This document shows, piece by piece, positions 58,520-64,000 of a stretch of 64,000 bases of DNA. Under the pieces are notes generated by a model. That model was not told where the DNA came from. It saw nothing but the letters and a program-made list of their open reading frames with translations, and ran no database searches. This DNA comes from Sclerotinia nivalis. Taxonomy: Eukaryota > Ascomycota > Leotiomycetes > Helotiales > Sclerotiniaceae. The translations under genes were made by a program, and so were the position numbers. Where the stretch lies: assembly GCA_029531795.1 (NCBI GenBank), contig JAPEIS010000003.1, forward strand, positions 620,001 to 684,000, read 5' to 3'. The first letter of the stretch is position 1; each line of letters starts with the position of its first letter.

Positions 58520-58580
58520 ACGTGGTTTATCAGTGTGCGGGTCATATCAGTGTGTGGGTCACTTTCACCTCAATTCACTC
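58520..58580 (+). repeat. Left terminal inverted repeat of the Fot1/pogo element
   Basis: Pairs with 60,311-60,371. One Y difference (C/T) was seen over about 58 bp. Two tandem sub-repeats lie inside. Confidence 0.85.
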
Positions 58581-58788
58581 TTTCAAACCCATATTATTCA
58601 ACAACAATTAAATCAATTGATTAAAACTATAAAGATTCTAATAATCTAGGATCTATTACATTATTTTGACAAGTCCTTGTATTATGCTTAGTCTTTCTAC
58701 ACTTACTACAATATCGATTAGAAGATGCTTCCTCATTAGAATTCCTTCCTTTTTGACGCTCATCGTATTGAATCTGAATATCAATCTC

Positions 58789-60273
58789 TTACTGAGATAA
58801 TATATCGGTAGCCTCTTGTCCAATAAGCACTCCTCCTTGATATAATTGAGTTTTTTTTACGCGTCGACGTTTGCTTAATGCCTCATTTGCTACTCGAAGT
58901 ATACGAATCTCTACATTTAAAAGTGTATTTTCATATGCTAATCTCTCTATACCCTTAGCTAAAGCTAATACAATTTCGAATATAGATGTAGAAAAGTTTG
59001 ATTGATAACGAGCCATTCAAGATCTTACTAAAATCGATTATGAAAGAGCTTCAGTTGGATTGTAAAAGGTTTGAGAAGTCTATAAATCTTGATCGAAAGA
59101 GGGGGGAGTAGGTATGCGAATTCGAATATCTAGTTTCGAAAGTACAGCTTCAGGATCAAATGGTATTAAACCTGTTCCTCGAAATCCTGATTTCATATTT
59201 TGAATCGTAATTGATTCTTGATATGTAGCTTTGAAAACTATAAAGAATTCAACTTTCGAAATATAATTGATATATACTTTGATAAACCCATCAATTTGAG
59301 TACCATATGAACGTTTCAGATTGCTAAAACAGCCAACATCAAATGATTGAGTTAAATGATTTGAATATGGTAGTAATTTTAAACAGATAATATCATTCTC
59401 TTTGCAATACAACTGAAAAGATACTGATTCATAGCTTTCATGCCCATCTAATACCAATATTCGATATTTACCCTTTCTTCGATTCTTAATATACTTATCA
59501 AAGTATTTCAATTATTCTAAACCTGTCTCATTATTTGTCCATCCATTAGATATAGATTTAATAGCCCATTCCACAGGAAAGTCGGTTTCGATATACCAAT
59601 TGGAAAGATGAACCTATCCTTGAACCACTAAAAATAAAAATATGATTTCACCCTCCCTATTTCCACATATTATTACTATAACCCATTCTCGATTACCTGA
59701 TTATACTGATTTACTTCTACCGCATCTCTCAACACTAATGACAACCATTACAACACATATAATCCCCATCATAAAGCCTATTTCGTCGAAATTGTAAAAA
59801 TCGCTATCGAGAATACCATATTTCGCTCGTATATTCGAAACCAATCGAAACCACTCTTCAATAAGCTTAAAATCTTCGCAAAAAGCTCTTTGAAAGTCAT
59901 AAACACAACTAAAACACATCTTTAATTCGATTCAACACTTTACAAATCGATACACCCAAAGCTTCCCAACACACTTTGCACCCCTCGATTCAAAAATATG
60001 ATTCGCCATATCTTCCACATTTCTAAGTTTAGATGGAAATCCTCTCATATCCATATCGAGTATATACTCAGAAATGATATTCTCTTCTAATTCTGAAAGA
60101 TTATAAGATTTAGGTCGATATTCGGAGCGAAAAGTAAAACTATTAATTCTACACTATAATATTGTATTCGAGATATTATACATCTTCGCAACTTTTCGAA
60201 TACTTATTTTTTTGTCTTTTTGAATAGCTTCGATAGCAAGGAGTATACAGGCTTCTTGGTTATTCGAATTCAT
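58789..60273 (-). pseudogene. Fot1/pogo transposase, broken by stops
   Basis: ATG at 60,271-60,273. The frame runs about 494 codons to 58,789 without frameshift but with several stops. The N-terminus is a Psq/CENP-B-type helix-turn-helix (AIEAIQKDKKISIRKVAKMY). The DDE superfamily domain shows the first Asp in YNFDEIGFMMG (59,770 region), the second in ILVLDGHESY (about 59,440), and the third acidic position in HLTQSFDVGCFSNLKRSYG (about 59,330). The C-terminal basic region SKRRRVKKTQLYQGG is typical of fungal Fot1-like proteins. The residues of the catalytic triad appear present, so only the nonsense codons clearly disable it. Confidence 0.9.
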
Positions 60274-60310
60274 TGTAGATTGTTGATAAAACGCGTGTTG
60301 AAAGAGAAGA

Positions 60311-60371
60311 GATTGAATTGAGGTGAAAGTGACCCACACACTGATATAACCCGCACACTGATAAACCACGT
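60311..60371 (-). repeat. Right terminal inverted repeat of the Fot1/pogo element
   Basis: Inverted match to 58,520-58,580, followed by TA. Confidence 0.85.
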
Positions 60372-60409
60372 TAAATGTAATATATGCAGGGTTTTCGTCT
60401 AACAACGAC

Positions 60410-61471
60410 TTATACCAAGCGAGCTTCGTTTCCCGAATTCGGGGAGTCGGGAGGGGACAGACTGTATAGTAATATAGCATACAGTTGAATCTGGGCGGAA
60501 AACGGAATAGGGGATAGCGGGGCAAGACTGGTAAGGCTAGCTCTAGTTTGTACAAAACGATTATCTAGGAACGGGCAATTTTTCATACAATGATCGGCAG
60601 ACCCACAATAGAAGTATTCCCTTCGTTTGTGTTTATTAATACATTTTTGGGAATTGAGATCCATTGGATCTCCAGCAGGCATAATCGTAGCGGGAGCAGC
60701 AAATCGGACAATGGGATTCGGGGACAGAGCGGAAATACGATTAACAGGATTCAGGTTTTGAATAGTAGTACGGGGTAGCGGAACGATTGAGCTACGATCG
60801 GAGCCGGTCGGTCCCATCAGGTACAAACAGCGATTCTCCAATGTCTGCACGAAAACGGCGAATACATCGATACTATCCGTAGGAAGTTCAACGGTAACAA
60901 TCTGGTTCTTCAATTCACTCGACAAGATTTGTTCTAATAGGATAACTAAAATACTATTATCGTCGACCATCCCAGCTTCCAATATTAGTTTTTGGAACTC
61001 AGTATAGAAAACATAAAACAATTGATTCCTCTATTTCAAATTGATCAGGAGTTTCCAGGCCTCGATTTGTTTGTTCTGATTTCCATAAGCTCTTTCCAGT
61101 ATTTACAATAGATCCTTATAATCGATAAGTTTAACAAATTGTCCTTTGATATTATACAATCGAATTTGTACAACAGTAGGTCCAATTAATCTTTCAGTTA
61201 CGTAAGTCAAGTAAGAATGCAGAGAAATGAAACGGTCGGAATTAGTATACATTTTATTCTGTATTTGATCGACAAATCGATCAAGATCGATTTTCGTTCC
61301 ATCAAACGGTGCAGAATTAGATACCTTCTTACTCAATTGAGGTTTCGACAGAACAAAAACAGTAATTGGAATTGTAACAGAAGTCAAAAACGAAAAGTCG
61401 ATCAAATCGGTAAAGATTGAAACAAACAAAACAACAGAAACGGAATGAAATTGAATCAGATAGGTAATCAA
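60410..61471 (-). pseudogene. Chromovirus copy 2 gag
   Basis: Two open stretches in the same frame (61,471-61,103 and 61,021-60,410) separated by stops. It contains the capsid-like region (PTVVQIRLYNIKGQFVKL, VILLEQILSSELKNQIV) and a zinc knuckle YFYCGSADHCMKNCPF, in which the first Cys has become Tyr. It complements copy 1, which has kept that Cys and lost the last one. Confidence 0.85.
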
Positions 61472-61737
61472 TCTATCGTTCTCCTCTTTCCATCATATAA
61501 ATACAGTTTTCTCGATTTGCAGATCGAAAGTAAGCTTTTGAATTGCGAATTGCAAATCGATCACTTCTATTTCCATTCTTATACTGAATTCGTAAAAAGA
61601 AGTAAAATAACGATACCAGATCGCAATATCACTGACTACAACAGTAGCAAATTCTTCGAAGGAGCCAAACTGGCTAGGCAAATGCAAACAGGACAACATT
61701 GTAGAAATGTCGGTACAGATAGAAAGGAACTACATAG

Positions 61738-61950
61738 TATCACAGAAACAACAAACAGGATAACAGAAATCACTTTTATTGATAAAACGTAACTCAAAGA
61801 ACTACATTTCTATAAAAGGAACAGTTCCTTAAATACATTTATATATAACACTAGCCCCGACCAGAGCTAGCCTACACTTATCCAAGGTTCGACTCCTATG
61901 GGTCGGAACCCGAGCGGTCTCCGTATACCATATACGGGGACCCCGTGACA
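61738..61950 (-). repeat. 5' LTR of chromovirus copy 2
   Basis: 213 bp, ends GTGACA on the plus strand, followed by AATTT. Better preserved than the other LTR of this copy. Confidence 0.92.
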
Positions 61951-62265
61951 AATTTGGTCAATTTACCCCTTTATGTAAGATAAATCGTTCTAATTTCGAA
62001 TTATATCATATTTCATTTGTTATTTTTCTTATTATATACGAGAGTATTTGTAAAATGGGCTTTGTTCTCCAAGATTAGTTTTCACTTTTTTCATTCAAAA
62101 ATTAGTAGATTAAGGCCACTTCAATCTTCCCAAATTGTATTAACTACAGCCGAATATGGCCAGCAATTCTCCATTTGTTACTTGTTAGAAGTCTATAAAG
62201 CTCCTAGCCGTCTTAGATAGTCTTAGACTCAGTGTAGACGTTAATTTAATCAATCAATCAATCAA
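61951..62265 (+). mobile_element. LINE-A copy 3, 3' UTR end
   Basis: Matches 11,605-11,918 and ends in AATC units at about 62,265. The shared 3' block (CTTAGACTCAGTGTAGACG) is intact. The flank right after it is LINE-B sequence, so LINE-A copy 3 sits inside a LINE-B. Confidence 0.88.
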
Positions 62266-64000
62266 CATCACACGAGGCCGGGTTTCCCAGTTGTCGAGTG
62301 GTGTGAAAGTTTCATAAGCAGGATGAGATTTAGTGATTCGGTGTGAGATGTCTGAGAATGTATAAGGTTCTTGAATCAGAATTATATTAATACAAGAATC
62401 ATTGGTTAAGGAAAGTGCTAATTCGTGTAAAGTAGCGTTTTTGGCTATATTAGCTTGTAAAATGATTAATGGTTTAAAAGATAATCTAGGATTATATATT
62501 AAAAGGAATCGGAAGAGAAGGAGTTTTTAATGTAATGAAACGATTAGAAAGATTAGAAAGGGGTGGTATCAATGAAGATAATATTGAAGGAGTTCGGATT
62601 GGAGTTGAAAGAGCAATAGATTTCTTTATAGGGGAATCGGCTTTTGGGGTTCGAGAGCATTTTGTATTAGTACAAGTTCTAATCTTAGCTTTTTTTGAGG
62701 TTTTCTGGATAGCTTGTTTTTCCGATTTGTTTTTGGGGCTTTTGTTAGTCAAACGAAGGGGGCAATGTAGATCGTCTGCAGGATGGGGGTTTCTACAATG
62801 TAGGCATTTCGTTGGGCAAGTATGGGTTGTATTGTATCAAATTGAATGATTCTTTTTTGTATGTTTGGTTGTATTACAGATTCGGTATCTTTCTGGATGA
62901 GAGCAAACTCGAGTATTGTGTTATTGAAAGTATCGAATATATTGGATTATCTTGGGTTTGAAAACGATTTGGGAAGTATTAATTGTAGTTCCTAAAATCC
63001 GAAGGTTCTTGGGAAAAGCTGTATATTGTAAAGCTGGAAAACTCAAAAACCAAATAGAATTATATAATCCGGATTCTTTGCTTTATATAGATTCAATTGT
63101 TTGGATTGCTTGTTATCCTATATTATCGTTGATAACATCAAGTATAATTTCCAATTCGATTAAAACGATAATCAATTGTTATGAATCTCCTAGAGTTGTA
63201 ATGGTTCGTGGAATGTAATTCAATCGATATGTAATCTATGATTGTTATCGTTCGATTTTGTAGGTTTCGAATACTTTTTCGATTATATTTGAAAGGTTTT
63301 CTAAAGCTGTTAAATTCGCTAAAGAGTTCGTATATAATGCAAATTCAGTATTTATTACTTAAACTTCTTTCAAAAGTTTAGTATCATTTTCTAATTATCC
63401 TTTCAATGTATTAAGTATAGCGAAGGAATCAGCTTTTCGAGTTGGATAATCGAATCTAATTCGAATAAAAAAGCGAATATCAATTTTGTATAAGATTTGA
63501 GATTGAATTTTGGGTTGAGATCCGGTTCGGTTTCTAGTTTTTGGGTTTGTAGATTGTATAATTGGTGGTAAAAAAATCGTAGCCTTTTGAGTATAGGTGG
63601 AATTTTTGAGATATTGAATTGTAGAAGGGCCTTTTATAGGTTTAGCAATTTCAGGTGTAAATACTGATTGAAAGGTTTGTATATCAGGGTTAGGGAGATT
63701 GATAGAAGTTTTGGTAGAAAATTTAATAGATCGAGAAGGATGAGATTTATTGATAAATACATCGAAATGCTTGTTTGCTGTAAGAGAGATATCGGTATAT
63801 AATGCAATCAAGGGTTTTCGAAATCGGGTAGGGAGAGCCCGAATTGTTTCGGTATTGAGATAATTGTTCTATAACGAAACGATGGGGTTAAAAATCTGTT
63901 GACCTTTATTTGCTCTATTAGTAGCAGTATTAATTGTATTAATGAGGGCTTAGGAGAGGGAGGGGGTCGAGGGGGTGGGAGGTATAATAGCAGAAACGCG
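62266..64000 (-). mobile_element. LINE-B copy 1, 5' part
   Basis: Minus-strand LINE-B sequence equivalent to about 50,215-51,925 of copy 2, running off the window end. It starts directly at the LINE-A tail. Same strand as, and complementary in extent to, the 36,486-40,314 part, so both are taken as one insertion split by LINE-A copy 3. Confidence 0.82.
62492..63830 (-). pseudogene. LINE-B copy 1 ORF1, broken
   Basis: Readable blocks at 63,811-63,395 (LYTDISLTANKHFDVFINKS) and 62,752-62,492 (KKAKIRTCTNTKCS, ending SLPIPFNI) match ORF1 of LINE-B copy 2 at about 50,400-50,815 and 51,465-51,719. The frame is broken by stops between the blocks. The ORF1 start region continues to about 63,980. Confidence 0.8.

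Larger units (their letters stand above)
58518..60373 (-). mobile_element. Fot1/pogo-type DNA transposon (1,852 bp)
   Basis: The element is 58,520-60,371 with terminal inverted repeats of about 58 bp beginning ACGTGGTTTATCAG, and a TA target duplication on both sides (58,518-58,519, 60,372-60,373). Each inverted repeat contains two tandem copies of ATCAGTGTGYGGGTYA. It encodes one transposase in a single minus-strand frame. The size, TA target and transposase type fit the Fot1/pogo branch of Tc1/mariner. Confidence 0.93.
56252..61950 (-). mobile_element. Ty3/gypsy chromovirus copy 2, internally deleted, with Fot1/pogo insertion
   Basis: Minus-strand element with 213-bp LTRs at 56,252-56,464 and 61,738-61,950 and a perfect 5-bp target duplication AATTT (56,247-56,251, 61,951-61,955). 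Without the DNA transposon it is 3,847 bp against 5,638 bp for copy 1. About 1.8 kb (protease and most of RT, equivalent to about 41,890-43,690) is missing exactly where the transposon sits. Confidence 0.93.

Noticed and set aside
1..64000. CRISPR arrays, bacterial operons, rRNA genes
   Set aside because: No regularly spaced direct repeats with unique spacers and no rRNA-like blocks were seen. The sequence is eukaryotic. tRNA genes were not recognised, but without a scan their absence is not certain.

Overview
The window is eukaryotic and reads as a filamentous ascomycete chromosome (Pezizomycotina). Genes carry short spliceosomal introns of 53-92 bp, a sedolisin-type acid protease is present, and the retroelement copies differ from each other almost only by C-to-T and G-to-A transitions, as expected from RIP. 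A leotiomycete such as a Sclerotiniaceae species would fit, but this is an inference and no species is claimed.

Layout. (1) 1-11,918 is one Tad1-like LINE (family A, copy 1, plus strand). A 213-bp solo LTR and a complete second LINE-A (copy 2, 4,098-10,049) are inserted into it. (2) 11,919-36,485 is a gene island. It holds a three-exon sedolisin (minus), a run of plus-strand genes of an unrecognised repeat-domain family (15.7-31.2 kb), a decayed cytochrome P450 (minus), two small membrane-protein genes, and a divergent pair of housekeeping genes: the exosome subunit Rrp40 (minus) and the Hsp70-like ribosome-associated chaperone Ssz1 (plus). (3) 36,486-64,000 is a stack of nested transposons. 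A minus-strand LINE of a second family (B, copy 1) is split into 36.5-40.3 kb and 62.3-64.0 kb. Between the halves lies LINE-A copy 3, which itself contains a solo LTR (family C) with LINE-B copy 2 inside it, and a minus-strand Ty3/gypsy chromovirus with a Fot1/pogo DNA transposon inside it. A second chromovirus copy (40,315-45,952) sits at the LINE-B/LINE-A junction without a target duplication.

The element order was worked out from target-site duplications and from alignments between copies made by eye. All transposon reading frames carry nonsense codons and look inactive.

The most unusual content is the repeat-domain family. Nine copies of a roughly 40-residue motif (W-L or Y-A-I at the start, then G-W/F, F-M, a G-L turn, and an Asp-led Ala/Ile helix) occur in five genes and one pseudogene on the same strand over about 15 kb. 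I do not recognise the domain. Several members are broken by single lesions. The second notable feature is the chromovirus LTR, which is built from five consecutive hairpins.
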